Notes: generated from the sequence alone by a model not told the origin. 64,000 nt of DNA from Moniliella sp. 'wahieum' (GCA_003971905.1 RSEE01000028.1:1-64000); one strand, 5' to 3'; shown: positions 47,742 through 60,100, counted from the stretch's first letter. Program-made: numbers and translations.

Positions 47742-49086
47742 TTACTCTTCTTCTTCTTCTTCTTCTTCCGACTCCGAATCACTGCAAGAATTCTTCTGGC
47801 GCTCATATTCCTCCACGAAGGATGGGGCCAAGTCGCGTGCTCGTTGAAAGAGGCGGTCGACGGGCACGGGTGCTTGAGGGTCGCCCCATGCCCCGGAAAC
47901 ACGCACGAGAGCAAAGGAGATGAAGAGTTCCTTCAACAAAACTGAAGCTGAACTGATCCGTTTCCTTGGCCAGCTGCTGAGCCACGGCCGAAATCGAATC
48001 ATACTCCCCCTCGAGCACAAGAGAATTGGCCGTACTTGTCTTGCAGCCAGCGTAGGAGGTAGGTGTGGCGCAACTGTTCGTCTGGGAGGTCAAATTCGTA
48101 CTTGGTGTCGAAACGCGAAGGGCGCGAGAGCAAAGCAGGATCCAACCGATCCGGATGGTTGGTCGACGCAATAATCAGAAGGCCGTGGTTTGGGGTGATT
48201 CCATCCAGCTCGTTAAGCAGGACCGAGAGACGGGTGTGCTTGACCAGCGAATCCAGGTCCTCCATCACCAACACGCAAGGGGCCACTTTGCGTGCTTTGG
48301 AAAAAATCCGCGGCAAGTCGCCAGAACGGTTCGCCCCCTTTACCATCAGAACCTGTTGCTTCCCTTTCAGGTTGCGAAGCACGGAGCGGATCGTACTCGT
48401 CTTCCGTTCCCAGGCGGGCCGCAGAGAAGAAGACCGCGCCGCCAGGGTGCGCCAAGTGCTTGTACATCTTCACTTTGGAAAAACGTCTGTGTGTCGCGTT
48501 CGAGCCACAGTCGTACATTCCTTGAGCGTCAAGGTATCCTGGGGCGAATGATGAAGTTTCTCATACATACTCCCGGACTTACGCCACATGCAGTTGTCAT
48601 ACACCCACACGAAGGGGCCGGGGCAATTTCCGCGCGGGTCATGGCGTCAAGCAATTGGAGCGGGACCCTACGTTTGCCCGAGTCGAGGTCGACGATGGCC
48701 TCCAGGACATAATCATTGGGTCCCCAGTTAGTGATCACCATCACAGTCACATGGTACAAGCAGCTTGGTCTCGGAAAAGGTAAAGCCAAGTGTGCCCGTA
48801 CGGAAGGATTGAGCTGCGGAAGAGGTACACTTATCCGTCCTTTCTTCCCGTCTTCTTTACTTTGCGCGAGATTCCAGGCGTCAAACGCGTGAGCGTCCCT
48901 TCCTCCTCCTTGACCAGTCCCGATGACACAAGGAACGGAACCACACTATTGTCCAGCGTAGTGACCACCTCGGCCCAGGGTGGGCGGCTTGCACTTGACG
49001 GAACAGGCGGTAGTACAGGTCGTCAGTTTTGTTTTGTTCAGGATGCCATCCATGGAGGCGAGGAGGTCGAACGAGGACGGTTGCAT
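47742..49086 (-). CDS. AAA-family ATPase with acidic tail
   Basis: An AAA ATPase of the fungal type whose P-loop domain follows a variable N-terminal half. Visible motifs are the N-half TNWGPNDYVLEAIVDLDSGK, Walker A GPPGNGKT (with a frame break inside it), Walker B CVLVMEDLDSLV, a VLLNELDGI helix, sensor-1 STNHPDRLDP and an arginine-finger region SRPSRFD. The C-terminal helical part includes LPDEQLRHTYLLRWLQDKYG. The end is SDSESE followed by eight Glu, encoded by a TTC/GAA microsatellite, then TAA. The start MQPSSFDLLASMDGILNKT is plausible but needs a frame break soon after. At least five breaks are required over 1.3 kb. Family members include BCS1-like and other cytosolic ATPases; substrate is unknown. 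Confidence 0.72.
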
Positions 49087-50769
49087 GGTCAAGGAGAAAT
49101 GACACTGGGGAGAGAGATAGCAATGGCGAAGGGGAAGAGAGATGGGGGGTGAAGGGGATAGTGTAAGGAAGAGGGTGGAAGAAGTGGGTTATTTATTCAG
49201 TCCACAGGCCGATGCGCCCGGTGGCGATGGGCAGCTGGATGAGCGATGAGCTTATCTTGATATCTCGGTCGCCGTCGCCGTCGCTGCCGCTTCTCCATCA
49301 CACGCTTTTGTGAGTCAGGCGAGTCACACGGGACATTACACCAGCTCGCACGTCCGGATTATTTCGGTTGCCCCCCGTCGCTGCCACTTCTATCGTAGCT
49401 CTTGGCTTCCATACAACCAGCGTCCCGTTGCGCGTGGTGCGGGTCTACTTTGAGCGCTCAGGCTGAGCCTCAACCATGTCGCATTGTGATCCACGTCATC
49501 TCGCACAGGGGACCACCGCTTGGCTCTGTTGGTACGTTAAAACCCGGCCACACCCTCTCACGCTCTTCTCATCCCCCGCCCGGCGAGGTGACCGGGCGGT
49601 GACCTGACCTCCCGAAAGAAGGGGCCATCGGACTTGCACCTGTACTCAGTGTACTCAGTACACAGTCCGGAGACCTCCCTGTTTCCATCGGGCGAGGAGG
49701 CTAATTTACCCTCCCCTCGATCGTTCAAGGCAGTACGCTCCGGCCACCTACCCAATTGGGGCAAACCGGGGCAGTGAACGCGAGACTGTCGGAATACGTT
49801 CCAAAGCATAATCGGTCGTGGTCGAGGTATAAACTCTGGCCTAGACGAAGTAGTAGGGCTGAGGTCGATAAGGAAAGGCACCGCGCCGGGGCGGAGATGT
49901 TTATGTTTGGCCTGTGGCAACTAGTGTGCTGTGGATGCGATGGGACCAGGCCCCCGGTTGCGGTGGGTGAAGGAGGGTCGAGGGTTTGGGGCCTAGGGAC
50001 AGGGGAAAGGATGCGATGGCTGGCGATGTCACTCCTGGTTGGAGGGAACGAAATGGTTTAGGATGCCCACACACAAGCCACAGAGCGGGATGAATGGATG
50101 GTCGATGAAGCGCGATGTGGGAGAGCTATGACTGTGTGAGGCCAGGACTATAATTTCGAGAGTCCGCACAACCGCACAACATGCTGCGGCAATCACGCGC
50201 GCGACCTCTCGTGACATGGAAAGAACGGGTTGCTGGTCGCTAGAGGCGAGGAATGGAACGCTCAGCTGTGTGCTGATCTACGATGGGGGAGCAAGGGTAT
50301 GGCAGGCGATGGCGATGGCGATGGCGGTGGCGATGGCGAGAGTGATAACACTGATAGCGACTTGCGTGCAGAACCAGTCGGCGGGGCTGGGCAGGTGGGG
50401 TGAGGATTAGGTAAGTGATGAGTCGTGGAGTCGTCAGAACGGGCGCAGCTTGAACATTGAAGGGTGCGTAGATAGCTGGGGCAGGGGGGGTGCGCTCCTA
50501 TCGACGCCTGACAATTACAGCCACATCTGCCTTCAAACGCACAGGGCCACGCCAACGCCAGCGCCCACGCCCACGCCACACCAACACCACCGCCACCGCC
50601 GCCACCGCCACCACCACCACCACCACACCACACGCCAAGCCAGCTTTGTCCCGTCTCTCTCCAGCTCCGCTCTGCCTTCTGCGCTTCTCCTCGCCCCCAC
50701 TCACCTCCCCTGCGCCCCCCCCCCGCCTGCCCGCACCCACCCCCACGTCTGGGCTCGATCCCTGCGCCC
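49087..50769. other. Divergent intergenic region before ATG1
   Basis: About 1.7 kb between the AAA ATPase start and the ATG1 start, with no recognised protein. It contains a second copy of the palindrome TGAGCGCTCA (49451-49460), TACTCAGTGTACTCAGTACA near 49.65 kb, a GGCGAT microsatellite and a CCACCG-rich stretch just upstream of ATG1 that is probably its 5' UTR. Confidence 0.45.
50305..50338. repeat. GGCGAT microsatellite
   Basis: Five to six tandem GGCGAT units, one changed to GGCGGT. It lies about 430-465 bases upstream of ATG1. Confidence 0.8.
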
Positions 50770-53700
50770 ATGCCTGCTCCCGCCACCGAGTCCGAGCAAG
50801 TCGGCGACTACATCCTCGCCACCGAGATCGGCAAGGGCAGCTTTGCTGTCGTCCGCAAGGGCTACACACCCGCCCACCCCGCCGCGCCGTCGCCGTCAAG
50901 GTGGTCTCTCGCCATCCTCACTGACAAATGGTAACCAACCTCGAGGGCGAAATCAGCATCCTCCAGAGCATTTCCCACCCCAACGTGGTCGAGCTCTTGA
51001 CTTGCATCAAGAATGCCGATCACATCTACCTCATCATGCCCTTTTGTCCATGGGGCGATCTGAGCATGTACATCAAGCCCATGGCCAATTGCCGTCATCG
51101 CCACTGCCCTCGCACCCGGTCACCGACCCCGGTTTAGCGACCGGGACCTCGGCGCCTCAGTCATGGCCAACAGTGCTCTCATGTCCTCTGCCCATGACGA
51201 GAAGCATGCCATCGATGCGCTCTGGGCGATGTGCGCCACTTCCGCATCCACGGGGGGCGGGTTGAACCAGTGGGTGGTCCGCAGCTTCCTTTACCAGCTC
51301 TGCAGTGCCCTCGAATTTATGTGGAACAAAACACATTGTCCACCGCGACATCAAGCCTCAGAACCTGCTGCTCCAACCTGCCGAACCCATTCTCGCCTCG
51401 GGCCATCCGCTGGGCATCCCCAAATCAAGGTGGATGATTTTGGGTTTGCGCGGCATCTGCCAGCCGCGTCGTTGGCGAAACGCTGTGCGGAAGCCCACTC
51501 TATATGGCTCCTGAGATCTTGCGCCACGAAAAGTACGACGCCAAGGCCGATTTGGGTCGGTAGGGGCCGTGACGTACGAGATGGCGCGGGAAAGCCCCCC
51601 TTTCGCGCGGCGAATCACATGGAGCTGCTGCGAAGGATTGAGAAGAATGACGATTCGCATCCGTTCCCCGACGAACGGTCCGAGGGAAGCTGGACCCGCG
51701 AAAACATTCGTCGAGCCGAGGAGGGCTTGCTCGAACTGAGAGACCGGCCGAGGTTCCCGCCGAAATCAAGCAGATCATCCGTGCCCTCCTCAAGCGCCAT
51801 CGGTGACCCGCGCTGGATTTGATGAGCTCTTCCGCTCGCCGGTTGTCGCCTCGGGCTCGGGGCCCGAGCTGGCACGCGCCCTCGGCCGGCCCATCCCGGC
51901 GCCTCCCTCGCAGCCTTCGCTTCCTGCATCTCCCCCGCCACTGGCTTCCCACCCCCCGCCTCCATCTGATCCACTTGCCTTGGAACCGACGGCGATGCCG
52001 CCATCGGCCTCTCCTGCTTCCGCATCCTCCCCGACTCCCATCACTTGGCATCCACTGTCACTGCCCACCATCCTCTCAGACACATCCCCAGGCTTCGCCT
52101 GCTCCCCTCCCGATCGCCGAACAACCCCCGTCGGCCTATCCTCCTCGGCCGAGCACTGTGTACTCCCCACGCGCGGATGCCGTTCCGATCCCGGGGGCCA
52201 AGACTCGGGATCCGATAACCCAGCGGGGCCCTGAGGCCCACTCGATGCCGGCGAGGGAGGACACGGTGCCCCCACGACTGCGACCCATGGGATCATCCGG
52301 CGTGCTTGGCACGCCACCTCCTGCGTTCGTCAAGCTGCCCTTTGCGCCTAGCTCGTTGCCCAGCGCAGGGGGTCTCTCATCCACCCGGCCCCGTTCCTGC
52401 CTGCACGCAGGACGACGATCGGGTTTCAAACTACCACGCCCTCCTCCCTTTCTCGTCCACCCGTGACGAGCCGCCCCCCGCTCCCGTCCAGCAACAAGGC
52501 GAGCACTCGCGTCCATCCGAACTGGCCCTGGCCAAGACAAGGCTGGCCTCCGGTGCGAGTGGTACTCCCTCCGCGGCCTTGACTGGGTCCAACCTGGGCC
52601 CGACGGGGCAAAGCTCGGGCGTGCCATCCTCGCCTGCCAGCCCAACCGCGCCCGCCTCGGGGCAAGAGAGCCCTGGACGCCAATCGTCGCGAGGCACGGG
52701 GAGCTTGTTGGATGGAGAGTATGCTATGATCGATGCCCGTACGTCTGGTCCAGAAGAAGAGACGGAACGGTTCAACCGCCTGTGGCGTTTCCGGCTTCCT
52801 ACCCATCTTCGGCTCAGGCGGCCGAGTGCCGCCGCCTCGGTCGCTGCGGCCGCGTTGGGCCGAACGCCCATCCGTCGTCTCAGCCAGATCAGATCCGTGC
52901 CCTCTCCTTTTCGCGCTTCACCTCCTCTGCTCGCCAGTCCTCCTCTCCGGTTGGCAGTCCAACTACGTTTGGGCAGCCTGCCCTGCTGCCCGATCGGTCG
53001 CGAAGGGAGAGCAAATCGATGCCCAAATCCGGACTGGCATCCGCCCTCGCCTCGGCCAAACCCGCGTTCCCTGAGGCCCCACCCTCCCACACCCCCTCTA
53101 CACCCCGCGACATCCCCCCTGCCACCCGTGGCGGCCGTCTCAGTGGTCACAATCGACGTCCAGCGCAGGATCGCCACCGGCACGCGCGTGATGGGGGGCA
53201 AAGCTTCGTCCTCCAGTACCGGCGCTACCGCGACGCCGGCCTTGGCGGTGCCCCACCTCGCTTCCACGCCCGGCACGCCCGGCCTACCCGGCACCCCGAC
53301 CGGCACTTCGTCCCAAGCGCGGCCGTTGCCGATCCCGAGACCGGCATTTGCGCTGCCCGCGCATCAGCGTCCCGCCTCGTTCCAACATCGTTCCTCGGCC
53401 TCCTTCTCTAGCAGCGGGCACAGTTACTCCCCGAGGCTGCACCAAGCCCCGCCGGCGCTTACCGGTGGCGGTGGTGGGTTTAGCCCGATCCCATCTAGCA
53501 GCCCGCTCGCGGCCCACCCTCTTCCCTTTACAGGTGCCTCGGCTCCGACCGGGGCGACGTACCCGCCGTTGGGCGTCGCGGACGCCGCCGCGTGGGCGGC
53601 TGGATTCGGGTGGGTGGGCCCGGTATGCTGGGCACTTCGCCGTTTGGAACGAGCCTGATGGAAACGCAAATGGTCCGGGGCCCTTCTTTCTCGCCTACGC

Positions 53701-55027
53701 CTTCGTCCTATCCGCCTCCGCCGTCCGAGTTGAGCAGTTCGCTCACCCGCGCCATGAGCCAAGCTTCCATCCGTCTGTTTGGCATTCCTAGCGTAGTGGC
53801 CTTGCGCAACGCGCAAGCGATCATGCGCGGTCGCACCTGGCGCAGTCAGAGTTACTCTGGGTGCCACGCCCGGGCTGAGCACGCACAGTTGGCTGGGGGG
53901 CGCCACCCCGCCGTTGGCCGGCGAGGCGTCGGCGGTCAGCATGGCTGGCGAGCCGGACCCGGCCGAGCGCAACATGTTGGGCCTGATGCTGGACTACTTT
54001 CACAAAGCGCATGTGCTCAGCGAATTGGCCGACTCGAGATTTACCGAAGTTTGGCGCGCCGCCACCAGCGTCCCACGCGGAAAGCGCCGCCGGTTCGCCG
54101 CTCGAGCCAACCCACTGGCGGGACCCCAGCTCGCTTTCGACGCCGTCGCGACCGTGCGGGGTCCCATTGCGGTCGCCGCTGCTTCGGGGGGACGATCGTC
54201 TTCGTCGCTCAGTGGAGCGTCCGGCTCGGTCGTACCCAACGATGTGCCTGGTGCGGCCAATGAGGCTGGAACACCGGGAACCACTCCGTCTTCCACGCCC
54301 TTTGCCTCGGCCGCCGTGCTGGGTGTAGCACCCATCTCGATTGCCGCCTCTCCCTCTAAGCAGGCGGCCGACTCGGAGGCGCTGGCAGCCGAATGCCTGC
54401 TCATCTACCTCCGTGCTGCTGCTCTGCTGGAACGTGGCTTACAGACCACCCGAGAGTTTTTGGATGCGCGGCAAGCCAATGGGGGGCCCGCCCTCCCTGC
54501 CCCGATCTGATGGACCGTACGTATATGTCTGAACGTTGTTGGAGATGCAAGCTAACCTCACCGTCGTAGTATCCTTTGCGCTCAAAACCAGTTTCCAAAC
54601 CCTGGTGGAGCGGGTCGAGTACGTTCGCTCCAAGGGGGGAGAGCGACGAACTGCATCCGACGCGCAACATCAACGATCTAATCCTCACCATGGCCGTCGA
54701 CATTGCCCGGGCCGCCGCGTCGGACGAGATGAACCGGACGCGGCAGAACAGCACCGGACGGGCCGAATGGAATGCACAGAGTTGCATTGATGCCTACGAT
54801 GCGGCCGAGACGCTGCTGCTGTCCTTGCTCGAGCCTAGTTTGGCCGAGGAGCCAGGTAACACGGCCTTGACTCCGGCCACGACGGCGTTTATCGAAAAGT
54901 GTACGTCCTTCCTCCCCCCTAGCGCACGAACAACGTTGCCTGACTGCCTGCCTCGCTTCGTCCAGATGTTCATACGATTCGCAAACGCCTCGATAACCTC
55001 AACCAGAGCACAGGCCCAACTGCCTGA
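50770..55027 (+). CDS. ATG1: Autophagy kinase ATG1 (ULK family)
   Basis: Serine/threonine kinase that starts autophagy. The start [20 protein letters not shown] leads into the glycine loop [11 protein letters not shown]; then [34 protein letters not shown] (catalytic loop), [15 protein letters not shown] (DFG), [13 protein letters not shown] (APE) and [20 protein letters not shown]. All of these are Atg1 hallmarks. From 51.85 to about 54.0 kb the protein is Pro/Ser-rich and disordered. The C-terminal region ([56 protein letters not shown]) matches the helical domain that binds ATG13. Introns 54517-54569 and 54901-54965 both use GTACGT. The end reads [18 protein letters not shown]. Many frame breaks occur, especially in the kinase domain, yet all catalytic motifs are kept. 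Length is about 1,380 residues, long for the family. Confidence 0.9.
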
Positions 55028-55613
55028 GTCGTCACTTCTCTCCGCCTTATCGTCCGGTCCCTTATTTCCTCCAATCGATTGCTATGGTCCGTTGCACCCC
55101 ATGTTGTCTCTTCAGATATCATGAGGCATACTTGGGCATGGTTGCTGTTCCTATCATCTGCGGTGACCCCCCCCCCTTACCTATTCGCTTCCACCCCTTG
55201 GTCTCACACTTAGCCAGCGGTGGACCTTGTTTGTCATGTTCCGAACCTCCCGTCCCCACTCCATTGTTCATCCTATGATTCCCGCTACGCCCCCTCCCAT
55301 CCCCTCACACACACACCTAAAGAAGTCCGCCTGTCCCATCCAAGGAAGATCCGCCGGGTAATTTGTATCTCGCGTTGGTTCCCGCGTTCATAGTGGAACA
55401 GAGAAGCAAAGATGATCGATGATCGATGACGAGCCTCAATCCAGACCCTGGATCCCGAGGGGGTTCCAATGCACCCGTGTCGACCACGTGCACAACAGCC
55501 CGTCGCACCGCTTGGCCTTAACGGGCCGAGAAAGCCAGCATAGGGGTGAACACCTGGCTCCATTCTGCCCAGAAAAGGAGGTAGAAACAACAAAGATCCC
55601 ATCCTGCTCCCTC
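55028..55613. other. Intergenic region between converging genes
   Basis: 586 bases between the ends of ATG1 and the AP-1 sigma gene. A run of C residues occurs near 55.17 kb and a GATGATCGATGATCGATGA repeat near 55.41 kb. No gene is seen. Confidence 0.5.
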
Positions 55614-56338
55614 TTAGCCGAGCGCGACCCGAGTCGTGCCAAACTCTGAGAAGGGAAATAAATGATACATGGTCAGTTGAGTTGGCGCGAAGGACCAACG
55701 GGGCGGTCCGCCACCAATGCACAATGCACGTACCGCTTCGGATTGCTCCGCCTCTTCCACCGCATCGCTTTGGGACACGACGCGCAGCACGCTTTTGCTT
55801 GACTCTTGCATCTCGCCGGCAATGATCAGTTCGTCAAAGATCTGGGGGCAGGACAGAGGACAGGGTCAGTGTACGCCTAGGCGCAGGGCGCATCAAGCCG
55901 GCGAGCCGGTAAGCACAGCACGTACCGCATACGCCTTCTGGAAGTTGAAGATCAAGTCGAGTTCGCACACCTGAGTCCCGCATAAATCGCCGTGTCAGTC
56001 GATCCGCCCCAACGGGGCGAGAAGAGAAGGACGGAAGGACGTACGTTGCCAAAGTAGCGATCGAGAACCTCGACGTAGCGGTGGATGATCTCGAGAGTGA
56101 TCAGTTCGTTGTCGTCCTGCTCGATGCCGCAGACAAAGAAGAGAGAGGCATAGCGGCGGTAGACGACCTTGGTATCCTTGTACTCGAGAAAGTTGCACAT
56201 GCGCGTGCGGCGGGCCAAGACGAGCTGGGTAACATCCTTGACGATCTTGGCCTTGCTCTTGGCGCTCATGGTCTGGAACCACTTGCTGAGGCGCACCTTG
56301 CCCTGGCGGCTGATGAGGAGCATCCAGTTGAGACCCAT
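55614..56338 (-). CDS. APS1: AP-1 complex sigma subunit
   Basis: Small sigma chain of the AP-1 clathrin adaptor, acting between trans-Golgi and endosomes. The N-terminus is MGLNWMLLISRQGKVRLSKW, followed by KIVKDVTQLVLARRTRMCNF, EYKDTKVVYRRYASLFFVCG and LEIIHRYVEVLDRYFGN, all near-invariant in AP-1 sigma. Exons: 56338-56045, 55970-55926 (VCELDLIFNFQKAYA), 55841-55734 (IFDELIIAGEMQESSKSVLR...) and a short last exon ending at 55614. All three introns use GTACGT donors. The first three exons join without frame breaks; the last, short exon does not join in phase, so either an indel or a different acceptor is involved and the last ten residues (FGTTRVALG) are tentative. A spliced tRNA-Met gene lies 180 bases upstream on the same strand. 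Confidence 0.93.
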
Positions 56339-56520
56339 GCTGGGCAGGGGAGACAGAAGACGAAGCGGCGGGGCGGCGGGTGGCGCAGACGGAGGTGGCG
56401 GTGGTGGCGGCGGCGTCCTGCCTTTGCTCCTCCCAGGCGATGTCTGGGCCGCCGCGCCACGCGTGCTTACGTCACCAACCACAACCAAAACCAAAACGAA
56501 ACCCAAAACCAAAAAGGTAT

Positions 56521-56622
56521 GCTTCGTGCCAGGCTCGAACTGGCGACCTCAGGATGACGTGGAGGATCCACTCACACACAGCGGTATGAGACCTGCGCGC
56601 TAGCCAACTGCGCCAACGAAGC
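56521..56622 (-). tRNA. tRNA-Met(CAT), elongator, with intron
   Basis: The minus strand starts GCTTCGTTGGCGCAG and ends GGCACGAAGC, giving a complete 7-base-pair acceptor stem (GCTTCGT pairs with ACGAAGC). The D arm (GCGCAGTTGGCTAGCGC), anticodon loop CTCATA with anticodon CAT, and the T arm (GCCAGTTCGAGCCTGGC) are all present. An intron of about 29 bases interrupts the gene one base after the anticodon, the standard position. The mature sequence resembles elongator tRNA-Met, including the T-T mismatch at the base of the anticodon stem. No CCA is encoded, as usual. Confidence 0.93.
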
Positions 56623-57190
56623 AGATTGTTGGCGAGTATCGCTCTTTTTATAGCCGCAGTATAGGCAGGGCTGCCCATTTTTCTTGGACAGCCTTGCAGC
56701 CCGTAGAGCAATCGATCACAGAGGGGATCCCCGAGACGCTTCCAAGGGAGAAGGGCAGAGTTCCTTCTGGGCCCCAACGCAGAGTAGTTGTTTGCAGAGA
56801 CGACACGCTCATAGAGAGATGATGGATGTGAGGCGGTATATATGTAGGCTGCATTCATGCGCCCACGGACTTGCATGACTGCGGCTGGAAGAGCAAGCGC
56901 CCCTGAAAGGATTGGAGATGGCCGATGGGCGTTGGCTCGGCAACTTGTGGATTGGGGAAGCGATATCGCTCAAACAAGAGTATCGCGCAGCCACCCCGCC
57001 CGCCCACCCGCCTCTCTCACATTCAGCCCCACATCTCGATCGCTTGTTACTAACAGCTCTTGCAGTTGGTGTTGTATACGCCGTCGCCACTGGCTCTGCT
57101 TTTTTAGCTGCCGTGTGCGCTGCTCCTCGTCTTCCAACCCCCCCATTGCTGTTTCTCCCCCCATCACTAGTCCTCAAGCTCAAGCACCGC
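56623..57190. other. Intergenic region between tRNA-Met and unknown gene
   Basis: 570 bases with no recognised gene. It includes a TATATATG element near 56.84 kb and a C-rich stretch; the right part is presumably promoter and 5' UTR of the plus-strand gene. Confidence 0.4.
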
Positions 57191-60100
57191 ATGGCGGCCT
57201 CCAACAGCGCTACCCCAGCGCCTCCTCGCTCCTTGCTCCTTGCCCCCTCCCTCGACGCCGCCCTCTCCCCTCCACCCGACACAGCCAGCCGGTCGGCGCG
57301 GCGGCAGGCGACCCGTGCTGTCTCCCGTCCAGCGTCCTTTTCCAGCGACCACAGCTCCTACTCCCAGTCGGTCTACCACGCTGCCTCTGTCTTGCCTCTG
57401 CCTCTGCTTCTGCCTCTGCCTCTGCCTCTTCCACTCATCCTCGCCAACCACATGGGTCGCACGGCCCTATGGTGGCATCCCACAGCTACAACAGTTCAAG
57501 TCTCAAGGGCCGGGCGAGCTATCCGAAAGGTGACTCGCGTCGCCGCGGTTCCTTGTCCACCTTGCTTCTGCGTCCGAGTGGATGGAATTGCATTCCGAAG
57601 CGAATGCGGATTTTCATCGCAGAGAGAGAGTTGGTGGCAGGGAGGCCTCCTTTGCTTGGCCGTCCCTTGGTGCCTCTCGTGCTGCAGTTGACATCACCAG
57701 CTCCTGGAGCGGGAGGAAGTCAATGAGTAGGGAGCTACGCTCCCTCGCGCCCACGTGGTCCGAGCACGTACCAGCGCACAAAAAACAACAGGCGCCGGCG
57801 GAAGGATCCCAACCGTCGTCGTCGGTTCACTTCGGTCCGCCGGTCCTACCTCCACACCCCATTGGCATCTCACTTTGACCCTTCCCCTCTTCATCGGTCC
57901 CCGGCAGGAAGTGTGCGCAGCATGGATCTACCTACCGCATCCGCGGGTCAACGAGCTGATGGTAAGTCCCGTATCTTTCTGTCTTACCATTTTTCCCCAC
58001 ACCATCAACACTGTTTATATACATACCATTCTCTCACCCTCTTTCTGTGCCCCTTCTGGTACGAAACTCTACTGACGTCCGGCATTCTGTGCATATCCAC
58101 AATATACACAGACGTCCCATCTCCCGTGCGCAGAACCCAGTCGATGCTGGTGGGGACCGGGGACGATTCGTACTGGGACGACGAGCCCCTGATGCACCCT
58201 GATTTCCACCCCGGTTCCTCTCTCTCTGACTCGTCCAGCCGCGCCGAGCTGTTCCAGCTGGGTAATACCAGTGCAAGTCTACCTCCTGCGCGTTTTTCGC
58301 ACCCGACAGGATACCCACCTTCAACCCTCAGTCGGCAATCTTCGCGGGCCTCCCTGGTGCCCCGTGCATCCACCAGCGTCTCCCAAGCCAGCACGACGGA
58401 AGATGGCTCCCTTCCGACCCCGACGCGCGACCGGCCCCCGCTTCTTCCGCTTCCCTTGTTGGACTTGCGTCGGCTGAGTCATGCGGTGAGCTTAGCGATG
58501 GATGCGTCCAACCTGGTTGAAGACAATATGGCCCGCCCCGGTGCGCATCTTGCTCCTGCCTCGCTACTACACCCACTGAGCCGCGGACCGAGCTGCTATG
58601 GAACTTGGTGGGCGATGAAGAGCCAGCGATCGCATCGGACGAATCGGACGCGACCATCCCCATTTCTGCCCAGGGCGTGCTTGCGCCCAGCAGCGCCGCG
58701 CTCACCCCGCTCGACTCGACCGCTGCCAACTATGGTACGTCGAGCCAGCAGGCCCACGACTCGGATGACGGTGCCAATGGCCCACGACAAGAGTCTTCTC
58801 AGACGGGCAGTGTACGTTGGCGCCTCCGAAACCTCTTCCGCCGGTCCCAGGTCAGTGCAGCGGGGGGTGGTGTCGCTGCTACGGCGGTATACCACGTTGG
58901 GAAGCCAAGCGACAACGACCAACAGTGCCACCACGGTCGGGTCCAGTGATCTCTCGCGCTCGGAGCACCAAGAGCTTGCGGATGAGGCCGACGGAGGGGC
59001 AAGGGACGAAGTCGAAGCTCACTACCGCTTCCAGCTGATGGAGCGACAACGACAGCGACAGCGTCGGCAAGACGCCGATCTCAGCTTGGCACTGTACGTG
59101 TCGAGTGTAGAGTTGATGTTGTCGGCGTTACCGCCGCAGTCGGCCCAGGGGGTTAGCGACCGGCACCGGTCCGCTGCAAGCGACGTTGATGGAGGCATTG
59201 CACAAGTTGGAATCGACGGCTCCCAAGACCTCTTCGCACCAACAACCCTCCGTGCTCAGGGTAGGTTCCTCCCACGAGCCTGACCGGACCGTGCATGCTG
59301 AGCTTGCCTATTTACGCCGCGAGCTGCAAATGGCGCTCAACTCGTTAGCCCCACGGCTGCCAACCGAGGGGGGGGAAGACACTACTCCGCCCGCTCCCCC
59401 GCCCCACTGTACCATCCACCACATTCACACTCACACACTTGTCCCGTCCACAGTGCCGTTGTTCCCCCCAGCCGCCGATCCCGCCGCGCTCGCCAATCCC
59501 GACCATGCCGTCTTCCTTGCCGATTCGCCCATCCAAGCGGCTGGCGCCGCCGAATCCTTCATCGGATTGTATGGGGTGCGGTGGACATGGGCCTGGCCAC
59601 CACCGCAAGTGCGGTCCACATCACTGCCCGTGCCGTGTGCTGGGCTCTGCCGCTCGAGAGCCCGCCTGCTTCAGCCCGGCCGAGACACCGATGGCCACCT
59701 TGCAACCCGTTCGAGCTGCGAATAGGAGCGAGGAGGAAATCCAAAGTGAAAGGGAAAGGGAAGAGAAAGAGAAAGAGAAAGGGAAAGGGAAGAGCCAGCA
59801 TGGCCAGTCAACTGTTCACCAGTGCGGTCCGTATGGTGACCGGCGGTACGAGCCTGCCCATGATGGGCCTCGACCCTCCCTCTGCGTTTTCCTCTTCGAC
59901 CATGACAGTGAGCCAGGTATCGCAGCAAGTGGGCAGCTGGCTTTCGAAGCAAGTGCGTGTCGAGCCGAGGCTTGCGACCCCGCCAGGCGGGCTGGAAGAA
60001 CATCTGATCCATACGGCGGCCGAACTGGGACGTGCGGTCAAACGATCGCAGTTACCGCACCAGCTTCGTTTGCTCACCGACCACCTGACCGCGGTATGGT

